The notes under the pieces: model-generated
What the model was told of the DNA's origin: nothing
Seen by the model: only the letters and a program-made list of their open reading frames with translations
The model's database searches: none
Translations under genes and position numbers: made by a program
In this document: positions 36,619 to 44,601 of the stretch, one piece after another
How the letters are laid out: each line of letters opens with the position of its first letter
Position numbering within the stretch: position 1 is the stretch's first letter
Assembly: GCA_947454955.1 (NCBI GenBank)
Contig: CANGLW010000004.1
Span: forward strand, 1-64,000
Direction of reading: 5' to 3'
Length of the DNA stretch: 64,000 bases
Source of the DNA: Comamonadaceae bacterium
Lineage (GTDB): Bacteria > Pseudomonadota > Gammaproteobacteria > Burkholderiales > Burkholderiaceae_C

Positions 36619-38579
36619 AGATCCAGGGCTGGGCGCATGGCGCGCAAATTGGCGTACTGCCAACGGCCCACCCAACAGGCAATTACCGCGGCCACAAACG
36701 CCACCAGTGTGGTGAGCATGAAGGGGGTTTGCCAGTCGCCTTCGTAGGCGTCAAACATGGCGGCCTTCATGCCTTTGACCACCCAGGTCATCGGCAGCCA
36801 CGGGCTGATTTGCGCATACAAACTGCCACTGAGTTCCACCGGCAGCACCCCGCCTGAGGCCGACACCTGCAAGGCCAGCAAAATCATGGCCATGGCTTTG
36901 CCAGCATCGCCAAAGGCACGCGCCAAAGCAAACACCATGAACACAAACGCCAACGTAGCGCTGAGCAACATCAACGCAAAAGCCCCCGGGTGACGCACGG
37001 TGACGCCCAAGACAAACAGCAGCGTGGCCATGACCAACAGCGCCTGCACCACCGAGATGCCCGCAGGCAACAATGCCTTGCCCACAAATTGACTGACGGG
37101 CGAGAAGCCGCGCGTCATGTGCGGCAAGGTGCGCACACGGATCAAGAACACCGCGATACCAGCCCCCAGCCACAAGGACAAAGGAATGATGTTGGGTGCA
37201 AAGCCGCTGCCATGGTTGGGCACCTCGGCATCGACCTCAAGCACGGGCGAAACAGAATGCGCCAGCCCCTCAGCACTGCCTTCGATGGCTTGAACGCTGG
37301 CTGGCAGTTCGCTGAGCAACAGCTCGGTGCCTGCTGCCAAGTACTGCGAGCCTTCGCGCAGCTTTTGCAAACCCTCACTGAGTTTGACCGTGCCTTGCGA
37401 CAACTCGGTGCTGCCACTGCGCACTTGCTCGAGCTGTTGGTCTTCTGGCAACTTGCTGATCATGGTGCGCAAATTGGCACGCAAGTCACGCACCCCAAAC
37501 ACCAAAGGGCGAATCGCAGCACTGAGTTGTGTGGCCCCCTGGCTGAGTTGCTGGTGTCCTTGCTGAGCTTGGCCCAGACCGGTGTCGAGTTGCATGATGC
37601 CGCTGGCGAGTTGCTCCAACCCCTCGGTCATGCGCGCGGGTGCAAACATGCTCGCGCCCGCTTCGGCTTTGTACCCCTCCACACCCTGCAACAGTTTTTG
37701 GCTGCCCGTGCGCAAATCCTTCAGGCCCTTGTCGAACTCTTGATGGCCAGCGGCCAGCGCATCGGCCGCCACACGCACCTGGCGCACATCATCGACTGGG
37801 GGCAAACCACTCTCGATGGCCTTGACACCTGAGCCCAATTGCTGGGTGCCATCGGCGAGTTTTTGCACCCCCTCACGCAAGCGCTGGGTGCCCAGTTTGA
37901 CGTTGTTGCCGGCATTGGCAGCCTCGTCCACACCCCGCACCAAATCTTTGGCGCCCTGACGCAACTGCCCCACCCCATCGCGCAAGCGGTCCACGCTTTG
38001 TTGTGAACCCGCACTGGCACGCAACACCAAGGCCCAGCGTTGGGCGTTGAGCGCATCGTTCACCTCTTCACCCAAACCTTTGGCAAATTGCCCGGCCAGA
38101 ACCGCGCTTTCGTAGTTGTTGCCCGCCGAGGTGTACACCGTGAGCTGCCCACCACCAGCACTCAAACCGGGGATGGCGTTGGCGCTGAAGTCCGGTGGGA
38201 TCAACAAGGCAAAGGCCAACTTGCCTTGACGCACCTGGGCTCGCGCATCTTCGGCACGCGGCAGCTGGCGGTAACCAAACTGGTTTTTTTCCTGCAGCTT
38301 GTGGGTCACGTCCTGGCCAATGTTGAAGCTTTGGTCGCGGTAGGTGTAGCCGCTGTCCAGGTTCACAATGCCCACCGGCAAAGCGCCCGCCTGGGCCACC
38401 GGGTCCCAAATGCTGGAGAGGTAAATCAGCAGGTAAATCGACGGGATGATGGCCACCAACACCGCCGCACCGAGCAACCTGGGGTAGCGCCGGAAAAAAC
38501 CAGCCTCCACCCGGGCGATGAAGCCGATCTGGTGCAGCAAGCGCTGGTTAAGTCGATGTCTGAGGGTGGTGCGGGGCAT
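36615..38579 (-). CDS. YhgE/Pip domain membrane protein
   Basis: A 654-residue protein with one N-terminal transmembrane segment (LLGAAVLVAIIPSIYLLIYL), a long extracytoplasmic region, and five C-terminal membrane helices, the topology of YhgE/Pip (phage infection protein) and ABC-2-type permease relatives. The N-terminal VGIVNLDSGYTYRDQSFNIG is a family marker. The middle (residues 200-430) has recurring L-x-x-G heptads such as LRQGAKDLVRG and LADGTQQLGSG, predicting long helices or coiled coils. Function is unknown in most bacteria; in Lactococcus Pip is a phage receptor and in Gram-positives YueB-like proteins belong to type VII export. It is divergent from soxC. Confidence 0.85.
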   Translation of the reverse strand: MPRTTLRHRLNQRLLHQIGFIARVEAGFFRRYPRLLGAAVLVAIIPSIYLLIYLSSIWDPVAQAGALPVGIVNLDSGYTYRDQSFNIGQDVTHKLQEKNQFGYRQLPRAEDARAQVRQGKLAFALLIPPDFSANAIPGLSAGGGQLTVYTSAGNNYESAVLAGQFAKGLGEEVNDALNAQRWALVLRASAGSQQSVDRLRDGVGQLRQGAKDLVRGVDEAANAGNNVKLGTQRLREGVQKLADGTQQLGSGVKAIESGLPPVDDVRQVRVAADALAAGHQEFDKGLKDLRTGSQKLLQGVEGYKAEAGASMFAPARMTEGLEQLASGIMQLDTGLGQAQQGHQQLSQGATQLSAAIRPLVFGVRDLRANLRTMISKLPEDQQLEQVRSGSTELSQGTVKLSEGLQKLREGSQYLAAGTELLLSELPASVQAIEGSAEGLAHSVSPVLEVDAEVPNHGSGFAPNIIPLSLWLGAGIAVFLIRVRTLPHMTRGFSPVSQFVGKALLPAGISVVQALLVMATLLFVLGVTVRHPGAFALMLLSATLAFVFMVFALARAFGDAGKAMAMILLALQVSASGGVLPVELSGSLYAQISPWLPMTWVVKGMKAAMFDAYEGDWQTPFMLTTLVAFVAAVIACWVGRWQYANLRAMRPALDL

Positions 38580-38616
38580 GGTGAGGGCTTGGGGTCAGTC
38601 TCTATTATGAAACCTG

Positions 38617-38640
38617 GCCAAGCTTGCTACAGTTCTTGGC
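38617..38640. promoter_or_regulatory. inverted repeat in the YhgE-soxC divergent gap
   Basis: GCCAAG (38617-38622) and CTTGGC (38635-38640), separated by 12 bp, in the 101-bp gap that must hold both promoters. The arms are short, so this is only a possible operator. A TATTAT hexamer (38603-38608) is nearby. Confidence 0.3.
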
Positions 38641-38680
38641 AGGGCGGCCGTGGCGCAGCCCTTGCTTTTCAGGGGAGTGT

Positions 38681-40015
38681 ATGGGCGTTGAGCAGGGTCG
38701 TGTGTTGCGCGCACCAGAAGGCTTTTTAGAGCCTGCACTGGTGGCACAGGTGCGCACCCAGGGCTTGGACGACACACGCCGCCACTTTCTTCGCCAAAGC
38801 CTCCTGGCCGCCTCCAGCGCGTTGGCAAGCACCCAAGCCTTGGCACAGACGGCTGACCCGCTGATCACCACGCCTAGCCTGGCCAGCACCACCTTGGGGC
38901 AAGGTGTGGCCAGCAGGCCCTATGGGCAACCCTCTCAACATGAGGGCAGCTTGCAGCGTCGCATCGCACAAGGGCTGACGAAAACACGCGAGACCTCGGT
39001 GTCGTTCACGCCACTGCAAAGTCTGTGGGGCATCATCACCCCCAACGGTTTGCACTACGAGCGCCACCACCACGGCTGGCATGACATCGACCCGCGCCAG
39101 CATCGCTTGATGCTGCACGGCCTGGTGAAGACGCCTAAGGTGTACACGCTCGATGACCTGATGCGCCTGCCCACGGTGTCGCGCATGCACTTCATTGAAT
39201 GCGGCGCCAACACCGCCACCGAATGGGCACGCCCGGCCATGCCCACCGTGCAATACACCCACGGCATGCTGAGCTGCTGCGAGTTCACCGGTGTGCCCTT
39301 GTCGGTGCTGCTGGACGACTGCGGCTTTGACCGCGCACGCGCCACCACCGTGCTGGCTGAAGGGGGCGATGGCGTGTCGCTCACACGCACCATCGCCATG
39401 GAACGTGCGTTGGACGATGTGATCGTGGCCTGGGGCATGAACGGCGAGATGCTGCGGCCTGAAAACGGCTACCCGCTGCGCTTAGTGGTGCCGGGCGTTC
39501 AAGGTGTGTCGTGGGTGAAGTGGTTGCGCCGCCTCAAAGTGGGCGATGCACCTTTTGCCACACGCGACGAATCTGTCCATTACATCGACACCCTGCCCGA
39601 TGGTTCGAGCCGGCAGTACACCTCCATCCAAGAATGCAAGTCGGTCATCACCTCGCCATCTGCTGGTCAACGCCTGCTGGGTGCGGGGCGCTACAACATC
39701 ACCGGTTTGGCTTGGTCAGGGCGCGGGCACATCACGCGCGTGGATGTGTCGGCCGATGGCGGGCGCAACTGGTTGCCAGCGCGTTTAGAAGCCCCGGTGC
39801 TGAGCAAATGCCTCACCCGCTTCAATTTGGATTGGGTGTGGAACGGCCAGCCCTGTGTGCTGCAGTCGCGCGCCGTGGACAGCACGGGCCATGTGCAGCC
39901 GGGCATCGCAGCCCTGCGCGCTTTACGTGGCAGCGGCTCGGTGCATCACAACAACGCCATCCAGAGTTGGCAGATCGATGCCAGCGGCGAAGTGCTCAAT
40001 GTGCAGTTAGGTTAA
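38681..40015 (+). CDS. soxC: sulfane/sulfite dehydrogenase molybdenum subunit SoxC
   Basis: A 444-residue molybdopterin protein of the sulfite oxidase family. A twin-arginine signal is visible at residues 32-40 (TRRHFLRQS), consistent with Tat export after cofactor loading. The Mo-ligating Cys lies in HFIECGAN (Cys about 174). SoxC markers around it are HGWHDIDPRQHRLMLHG and the LVVPGVQGVSWVKWLRRLKVGD block, with the dimerisation domain after that. SoxCD oxidises the sulfane sulfur bound to SoxY, releasing six electrons. The start ATG has an AGGGGAG ribosome-binding site. It is followed by soxD, soxY and soxZ. Confidence 0.92.
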   Translation: MGVEQGRVLRAPEGFLEPALVAQVRTQGLDDTRRHFLRQSLLAASSALASTQALAQTADPLITTPSLASTTLGQGVASRPYGQPSQHEGSLQRRIAQGLTKTRETSVSFTPLQSLWGIITPNGLHYERHHHGWHDIDPRQHRLMLHGLVKTPKVYTLDDLMRLPTVSRMHFIECGANTATEWARPAMPTVQYTHGMLSCCEFTGVPLSVLLDDCGFDRARATTVLAEGGDGVSLTRTIAMERALDDVIVAWGMNGEMLRPENGYPLRLVVPGVQGVSWVKWLRRLKVGDAPFATRDESVHYIDTLPDGSSRQYTSIQECKSVITSPSAGQRLLGAGRYNITGLAWSGRGHITRVDVSADGGRNWLPARLEAPVLSKCLTRFNLDWVWNGQPCVLQSRAVDSTGHVQPGIAALRALRGSGSVHHNNAIQSWQIDASGEVLNVQLG

Positions 40016-40052
40016 TCAGCACATGCACCTGCACCTGCACCTGAACTTTTCC

Positions 40053-40790
40053 ATGAAACCAATTGCTATTATTTCAATAGCTGCTTTGTCATGCTTGGCA
40101 AGCTCTGGCATGGCACAGAACACCTTAGGCCGTGCTGCCACACCTGCAGAAATAGCTGCGTGGAACATCGACGTGCGGCCTGACTTTGCAGGTCTACCCC
40201 CAGGTTCAGGCAGCGTGGCGCAGGGCTTGCAAGTGTGGGAAGGCAAGTGCGCACGCTGCCATGGCAGTTTTGGCGAGTCGGTGCAGTTCACCAACGCCTT
40301 GGCAGGTGGCACCACTGCACAAGACCTGACCACAGGCCGTGTTGCAGGTTTGGCCTGGCTCAACCCACAAACGCCTCCGTTGCCGGCCACCACCTTGATG
40401 AAGGTTGCCACGGTGTCCACGCTGTGGGACTACATCCGCCGGGCCATGCCCTATGACCAACCTAAAACACTGAGCGTGAACGAGGTGTATGCCTCGCTGG
40501 CCTACATGCTGAGCTTGGCCGATGTGGTGCCACAAGACTTTGTGCTGACCGAGCGCAACATCGCGCAGGTGAAGTTGCCCAACCGCTTGGGCATGCGCAC
40601 CGACCATGGCCTGTGGCGTGTCGACGGCACGCCGGATGTGCAGGGCACGCTGTGCATGAACAACTGCGACACGCCCAGCGCTTTGAAAACGCTGCCGGCA
40701 CGTGCCAAGTTTCAACAAGGCAATGTGGCTGAGCAGATGCGCAGTTACGGCCCTCTTCGTGGTGTGGACACACCCGCTCAACTGAAATGA
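40053..40790 (+). CDS. soxD: cytochrome c subunit SoxD
   Basis: A 245-residue periplasmic cytochrome. The signal peptide MKPIAIISIAALSCLASSGMAQ is followed by a single heme-binding CARCH (Cys66, Cys69, His70). The C-terminal part has a paired-Cys CMNNC segment that is not a heme motif. It is the electron acceptor of SoxC. Paracoccus SoxD is larger and carries two heme domains, so this is the shorter single-heme form. An ATG at 40023 would add ten residues rich in His and Leu encoded by GCACCT repeats; the later start gives a cleaner signal peptide. The gene lies 37 bp after soxC and overlaps soxY by 4 bp. Confidence 0.87.
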   Translation: MKPIAIISIAALSCLASSGMAQNTLGRAATPAEIAAWNIDVRPDFAGLPPGSGSVAQGLQVWEGKCARCHGSFGESVQFTNALAGGTTAQDLTTGRVAGLAWLNPQTPPLPATTLMKVATVSTLWDYIRRAMPYDQPKTLSVNEVYASLAYMLSLADVVPQDFVLTERNIAQVKLPNRLGMRTDHGLWRVDGTPDVQGTLCMNNCDTPSALKTLPARAKFQQGNVAEQMRSYGPLRGVDTPAQLK

Positions 40791-41275
40791 GTGAGGCCAC
40801 CGTTCAACGGCGCGAGTTGCTTTACCGTGCCTTAGCAACGTCGGTCAGCTTGGGGCTCTTGACACCTGCCGACGTGTTGGGGCGCGAACTCTATGCCTTT
40901 GAGAAAGATTGGAACGGCCGCATTTATGCTGCCAAGCGGGTGGACTACCTCATCCGCGCCATGGGTGATGAGGGTCATTACCAGGCCAGCAATTTGGTGA
41001 AGATCGAAGCGCCCATGCTGGTCGAAGATGGTGCGCTGGTTCCCGTGTCGGTGCAAAGCCAATTACCAGGCACCGACTACATCGCCCTGTTTTGTGAAGC
41101 CAACCCCTACCCGGTGTGCGTGGGCTTTCATGTGATGCCCGGCACCTTGCCAGCTTTCAGCACACGCATCAAAGTGGCGCAGTATTCACAAGTGATGGCC
41201 TTGGTGCGTACGCCACAGGGTTGGTTTTATGCCGACACCTATGTGGATGTCACCATTGGCGGGTGCCAGCGATGA
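40787..41275 (+). CDS. soxY: sulfur-carrier protein SoxY with atypical C-terminus
   Basis: A 162-residue protein matching SoxY: an RRELLYRALA Tat-like N-terminus, IEAPMLVEDGALVPVSVQS, LPGTDYIALFCEANPYPV, FSTRIKVAQYSQVMALV and the terminal VTIGGCQR. SoxY carries pathway intermediates covalently on a Cys in a flexible C-terminal GGCGG. Here the Cys (about 160) and the preceding GG are kept, but the last two glycines are replaced by Gln-Arg. The swinging arm is therefore altered. It overlaps soxD and soxZ by 4 bp each, so the set is translationally coupled. Confidence 0.87.
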   Translation: MSEATVQRRELLYRALATSVSLGLLTPADVLGRELYAFEKDWNGRIYAAKRVDYLIRAMGDEGHYQASNLVKIEAPMLVEDGALVPVSVQSQLPGTDYIALFCEANPYPVCVGFHVMPGTLPAFSTRIKVAQYSQVMALVRTPQGWFYADTYVDVTIGGCQR

Positions 41276-41592
41276 GCTTCACACCTGAACCCATGCAGCT
41301 GCGCGCTGTGCTCAAGGGCGATGTGGTGGAGGTGCGCATCCTCATCAAGCACCCCATGCTCAGCAACCTGGTGTGGTTTCCCGATGCGCGTGTGAACCCC
41401 GCACACTTCATCAAAACCATCGAAGGCACCTGCAACGGCCGACGCGTTTTGTACATGCACATGAGCTTCTCGGTCTCACGCGATCCGTTCTTCTCGTTCA
41501 GCTTCAAAGGCGGCCAACGTGGGGACCAGATCGTCATACGTTGGGTCGATACCGAAGAGCTCACGCGCACCGACAGCACGCTGGTGATTTAA
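41272..41592 (+). CDS. soxZ: SoxZ, partner of SoxY
   Basis: A 106-residue immunoglobulin-fold protein that forms the SoxYZ carrier heterodimer. Its conserved features include VEVRILIKHPM, PAHFIKTIEGTCNGRRVL, and FSFKGGQRGDQIVIRWVDTE. The start overlaps the soxY stop (ATGA). No soxX, soxA or soxB gene follows; the next genes are a toxin-antitoxin pair on the other strand. This means the initiating and hydrolysing Sox enzymes must be encoded elsewhere or be absent. Confidence 0.92.
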   Translation: MSFTPEPMQLRAVLKGDVVEVRILIKHPMLSNLVWFPDARVNPAHFIKTIEGTCNGRRVLYMHMSFSVSRDPFFSFSFKGGQRGDQIVIRWVDTEELTRTDSTLVI

Positions 41593-41641
41593 TCCACGGC
41601 CTGCGGTCAAGATCAGCCAAGACCTATGCAGACCTTAGTCT

Positions 41642-41959
41642 TTAGGCAATAGCCTCAAGCCCTTTTTTCTGAATCACAGTCAACAACCTCAAAGCCGGAC
41701 CGCCGGGCTTTTTGACGCCGCGCTCCCAATCGGAGATCAGGTTCTTTGAAACATTGAGGTAACGTGCGAACACGGGCTGGGAGATATGTTCACGCGCTCG
41801 TATGGCCTTGATCTCTGCTGGTGCAAGCACATGAATGGGCGTCAGGCAGGCGTCGTCAAATTCACGCATTGTTTGCTTGTCGATCGCACCGACATCATGC
41901 AGCGACTCCATCGTTTCGTGGATGGCGGCGAAAGCTTCACTGCGATATTTTTTTGCCAT
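41642..41959 (-). CDS. HTH antitoxin of a type II toxin-antitoxin pair (HigA/NadS-like)
   Basis: A 105-residue DNA-binding protein with a C-terminal Xre-type helix-turn-helix (ISQPVFARYLNVSKNLISDWERG) and KKPGGPALRLL after it, as in HigA/NadS-like antitoxins. Its start overlaps the toxin stop by 23 bp, so the toxin gene comes first and the two are coupled. It should bind the toxin and repress the shared promoter, probably at the palindrome 42353-42369. Confidence 0.88.
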   Translation of the reverse strand: MAKKYRSEAFAAIHETMESLHDVGAIDKQTMREFDDACLTPIHVLAPAEIKAIRAREHISQPVFARYLNVSKNLISDWERGVKKPGGPALRLLTVIQKKGLEAIA

Positions 41960-42323
41960 ACATCACCTCTTCAAATTGACCGTTTTCAACCAACTGTCGA
42001 ATCTGTCGGTCCGTCAACGCAAGGATTGACTTCGCGGCGGTCTTGAACTGTTCTTCTTCGTCTTCGCGTATGTTGCCAAGTTGATTTTTAGAAAAACCAT
42101 AAACGAAGAACGCCTTATCGTCTTTCTTGTAAATCACAATGCTGCGATAACCCTTGGACTTACCGGCGCCGGGCCTGGCGATTCGCTGCTTGATCACACC
42201 ACCACCCAGGTCAGCATCGATCAAACCCCGCTCTGCACGTTCCACAGCATCACGGAGCGCATCATCTGAAATCCTCTCTTTTCTTGCAAAGCGTGTGAAC
42301 CACGCATTCTTGAAAACTTTCAA
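41937..42323 (-). CDS. RelE/HigB-like toxin
   Basis: A 128-residue protein of the RelE-fold toxin family (Pfam RelE PF06296 type), with the pattern MKVFKNAWFTRFARKERISD, AERGLIDADLGGGVIKQRIARPG, and FFVYGFSKNQLGNI. Members of this fold usually cleave mRNA on the ribosome. The gene is followed by the HTH antitoxin with a 23-bp overlap. The cassette lies between the sox genes and a regulator, a place where mobile cassettes may have inserted, but no flanking repeats were seen. Confidence 0.88.
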   Translation of the reverse strand: MKVFKNAWFTRFARKERISDDALRDAVERAERGLIDADLGGGVIKQRIARPGAGKSKGYRSIVIYKKDDKAFFVYGFSKNQLGNIREDEEEQFKTAAKSILALTDRQIRQLVENGQFEEVMYGKKISQ

Positions 42324-42641
42324 ATTTACGCCCCTAACAATTAAATTAATATATCACACAAAGTGTGATGAATTAAAGCTTGAGGTTATGCACAGATTAG
42401 CAAGGTGAGGAGCACCTTAAGCTAGGCGCCTTGAATCCACTTCAAATCCAAGTTCTGACCAAACCCATGAAAGGCGTCAAGCCAACAACACGGGGGCTCA
42501 ACCCAATGAAATATGGTCAAATTGAGCTTGTTGTGGAGATCGCATCAGAGCGACCCTCGTGCTGTTTCAAGAGGATGAAGCAACCTTTGTCTTTCTTGTA
42601 TCAACTTTGTGCATTGCGCGTTTTTCCGAGCCTTTGAATTT
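42324..42641. other. 318-bp noncoding gap with toxin-antitoxin promoter and XRE gene leader
   Basis: This gap, more AT-rich than its surroundings at its left end, holds the toxin-antitoxin operator (42353-42369) and a small hairpin AAGGTG-AGGAG-CACCTT (42402-42418). The remaining 220 bp contain no convincing ORF or repeat. The promoter of the XRE-cupin gene must lie in its right part. Confidence 0.6.
42353..42369. promoter_or_regulatory. palindromic operator of the toxin-antitoxin operon
   Basis: ATCACAC-AAA-GTGTGAT: perfect 7-bp arms around 3 bp, 30 bp upstream of the toxin start and beside the AT-rich TTAATATA stretch that could hold the -10 box. The position is right for antitoxin-mediated autorepression. 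Confidence 0.78.
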
Positions 42642-43346
42642 ATGCCGACAGCCACCACCAAAAGATCGCCCAAAGCAGCCATCAAGCAGGAAAAGCCACC
42701 GGTTAAACGTGTTGCCAAGAAGGCGGCCAAAAACACGACCACCACGGTCACCACCCGTCAGCGCACACCAGCACCCGCCTTGAGCGAGCCATCGCCTTTT
42801 GGTGCAGACATTGGCCGGCGCATTCGTAACCTGCGTCACATCAAGGGTTTGACCCTGAAAGATTTGGCAGACCGCACAGCTTGCTCCGAAAGCATGCTCT
42901 CCAAAGTTGAAAACGGGAAAGCGCAAGTGTCCTTGACCTTGCTGCACCGTGTGGTTCAGAGCTTGGACATCACCATCACCGCCCTGTTCAGTGAATCGCA
43001 AGCCGATCTGGGCGTGGTGACACAGGCCAAAGATCGCTCAACATTTCGCATCGACGCCAACGGCTCTCGGCTGGAGCGCTTGATCCCCCCCAATCAGGGA
43101 CATCTGCTGGAAGGCAACTTGCACATCTTGGCGCCAGGTGGCGGGAGTGATGGCATCCTGATGCACGAAGGCGAAGAGGTCGGCTATGTGCTGAGCGGCA
43201 CGCTTGAGTTGACCGTCAACGGCGTTCAGTATGTGCTGCACACCGGTGATTCATTTGTCTACCGGTCTGAACAGCCGCACAGCTATCGCAACCCCAGCAA
43301 GTCGACAACGCGCGTGCTGTGGGTCAGCACCCCACCCACGTTCTGA
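42642..43346 (+). CDS. XRE family regulator with cupin sensor domain
   Basis: A 234-residue regulator. Residues 1-55 form a basic Lys/Ala/Pro/Thr-rich tail (KRVAKKAAKNTTTT) resembling histone-like or AT-hook tails. Residues 60-115 are an Xre helix-turn-helix (LKDLADRTACSESMLSKVENGKAQVSL). Residues 150-230 are a cupin barrel (MHEGEEVGYVLSGTLELTVNGVQY and GDSFVYRSEQPHSYRN). This class commonly senses a small molecule and controls adjacent catabolic or transport genes. It is convergent with the long amidase/ABC operon, whose promoter is 14 kb away. The ATG at 42642 is preferred over 42609. Confidence 0.88.
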   Translation: MPTATTKRSPKAAIKQEKPPVKRVAKKAAKNTTTTVTTRQRTPAPALSEPSPFGADIGRRIRNLRHIKGLTLKDLADRTACSESMLSKVENGKAQVSLTLLHRVVQSLDITITALFSESQADLGVVTQAKDRSTFRIDANGSRLERLIPPNQGHLLEGNLHILAPGGGSDGILMHEGEEVGYVLSGTLELTVNGVQYVLHTGDSFVYRSEQPHSYRNPSKSTTRVLWVSTPPTF

Positions 43347-43379
43347 GGTGCTGAAGCTTGCCTAAGGTTGACTGGAAAG

Positions 43380-44558
43380 TCAGCGGGGCAAGCGCTGGAT
43401 GCTTTGGGCTAGCGCCAAAAGCTGTCGATCGCTCAAGCGTCGGCTCACCAAAGACAAGCCCACCGCCTTGCCATCGAGCACCGCCAGCGGCATGGTGATT
43501 TGTGGCAAGCCAGCCATCGATGCAATGCACAACAAACTCAACGCGTTGGTGCGGTCCTGATCGCTGCTGGCTTGGCCCTTCTGAGGTGCCAGGTAAGACA
43601 CCGTGGGCATGCAAATCACAGCACCGTCCAGATACGCGTGCACAAGCTCAGCGTTGCTCAACATGTTGACTCGCGCTTCGTTGGCCTGTGCGTCCTTGAT
43701 GGCACCAGCCCACGCAAACCGCTCTTTGATGCCCGGGCCGAATGTTGGTTGCTGCGAGGAAATCCAGGCGCCATGTGCTGCCCAGGCCTCATGGCCTTGA
43801 ACCAAGCGAAACGCGTCTTGCCATTCAATCAAGCGGCCTTGCGACAAGCTTTCATGCGTGAGGCCAGCAAACAAACTGGCGATGCGGTCGATGTGCGGTT
43901 TCAGAACTGCTTCAAACCCCGGATGCACACGTTGCCAGATGTCCTCGGGCAAGGCCAGCTTCAAACGGCTGAAGTCTGCACCACTGCGATCAGGTGGCAA
44001 GACGACCGAGCCCACTTGCATGACGTGCTCGAACGATGTGGACATCCAGCCGGGTGTGTCAAAGCTTGGTGAAAGTGGCACCACGCCTTGGGTTGACAGC
44101 ACCCCATGCGAGGGTCGGAAACCCCACAGACCACAAAAGCTGGCCGGCAAGCGCACCGAACCTGCGGTGTCTGTGCCCACCGAAAAATCACACAAGCCAG
44201 CACCTGCAGCAGCGGCCGCGCCGGAACTCGATCCACCCGGAATGCAGTCAGGGTTGTGCGGGTTCACAGGGGTGCCATAGTGCGCGTTTTCACCCACCAA
44301 GCTGTAAGCCAACTCTTCGGTGATGGTTTTGCCCACCATGCTTGCACCCGCATTGAGCAACGTCTGGATCAGCTCGGCATGTTGCGTGGGGATGGCGTGA
44401 GACTGCCGCCAATCTGGATTGCCCGCACCGGTGGGATGACCTGCAATGTCAAACAGATCTTTGACCGACATGGTCAAGCCAGCCAAGGGGCCGTGTGCTT
44501 GACCCTGGATTGAAAACACTTCACCAGGCACAAACGCGTTACACGCCATATCGCTCAT
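43380..44558 (-). CDS. amidase-signature amidase (short form)
   Basis: A 392-residue amidase of the amidase-signature family. The Ser-cisSer-Lys triad is complete: Lys33 in MSVKDLF, Ser110 in PGGSSSGAAAAAG and Ser134 in GTDTAGSVRLPASFCGLWG, with the standard 24-residue spacing. It is shorter than GatA-like members, mainly at the N-terminus. It hydrolyses an amide to acid and ammonia; the substrate is not readable. It is the last gene of the 14-gene operon (57211 to 43380), 43 bp after the amidohydrolase gene. Confidence 0.9.
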   Translation of the reverse strand: MSDMACNAFVPGEVFSIQGQAHGPLAGLTMSVKDLFDIAGHPTGAGNPDWRQSHAIPTQHAELIQTLLNAGASMVGKTITEELAYSLVGENAHYGTPVNPHNPDCIPGGSSSGAAAAAGAGLCDFSVGTDTAGSVRLPASFCGLWGFRPSHGVLSTQGVVPLSPSFDTPGWMSTSFEHVMQVGSVVLPPDRSGADFSRLKLALPEDIWQRVHPGFEAVLKPHIDRIASLFAGLTHESLSQGRLIEWQDAFRLVQGHEAWAAHGAWISSQQPTFGPGIKERFAWAGAIKDAQANEARVNMLSNAELVHAYLDGAVICMPTVSYLAPQKGQASSDQDRTNALSLLCIASMAGLPQITMPLAVLDGKAVGLSLVSRRLSDRQLLALAQSIQRLPR

Positions 44559-44601
44559 ATCAGTTCTTACCTTAGCCGTTGAGGGGTCTAACCAAAAGCG
44601 T

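Noticed and set aside
40021-40052. GCACCT triplet repeat before soxD read as part of the protein (ATG at 40023)
   Set aside because: It would put a His/Leu-rich stretch before the signal peptide; the ATG at 40053 gives a normal signal. Kept as an alternative only.
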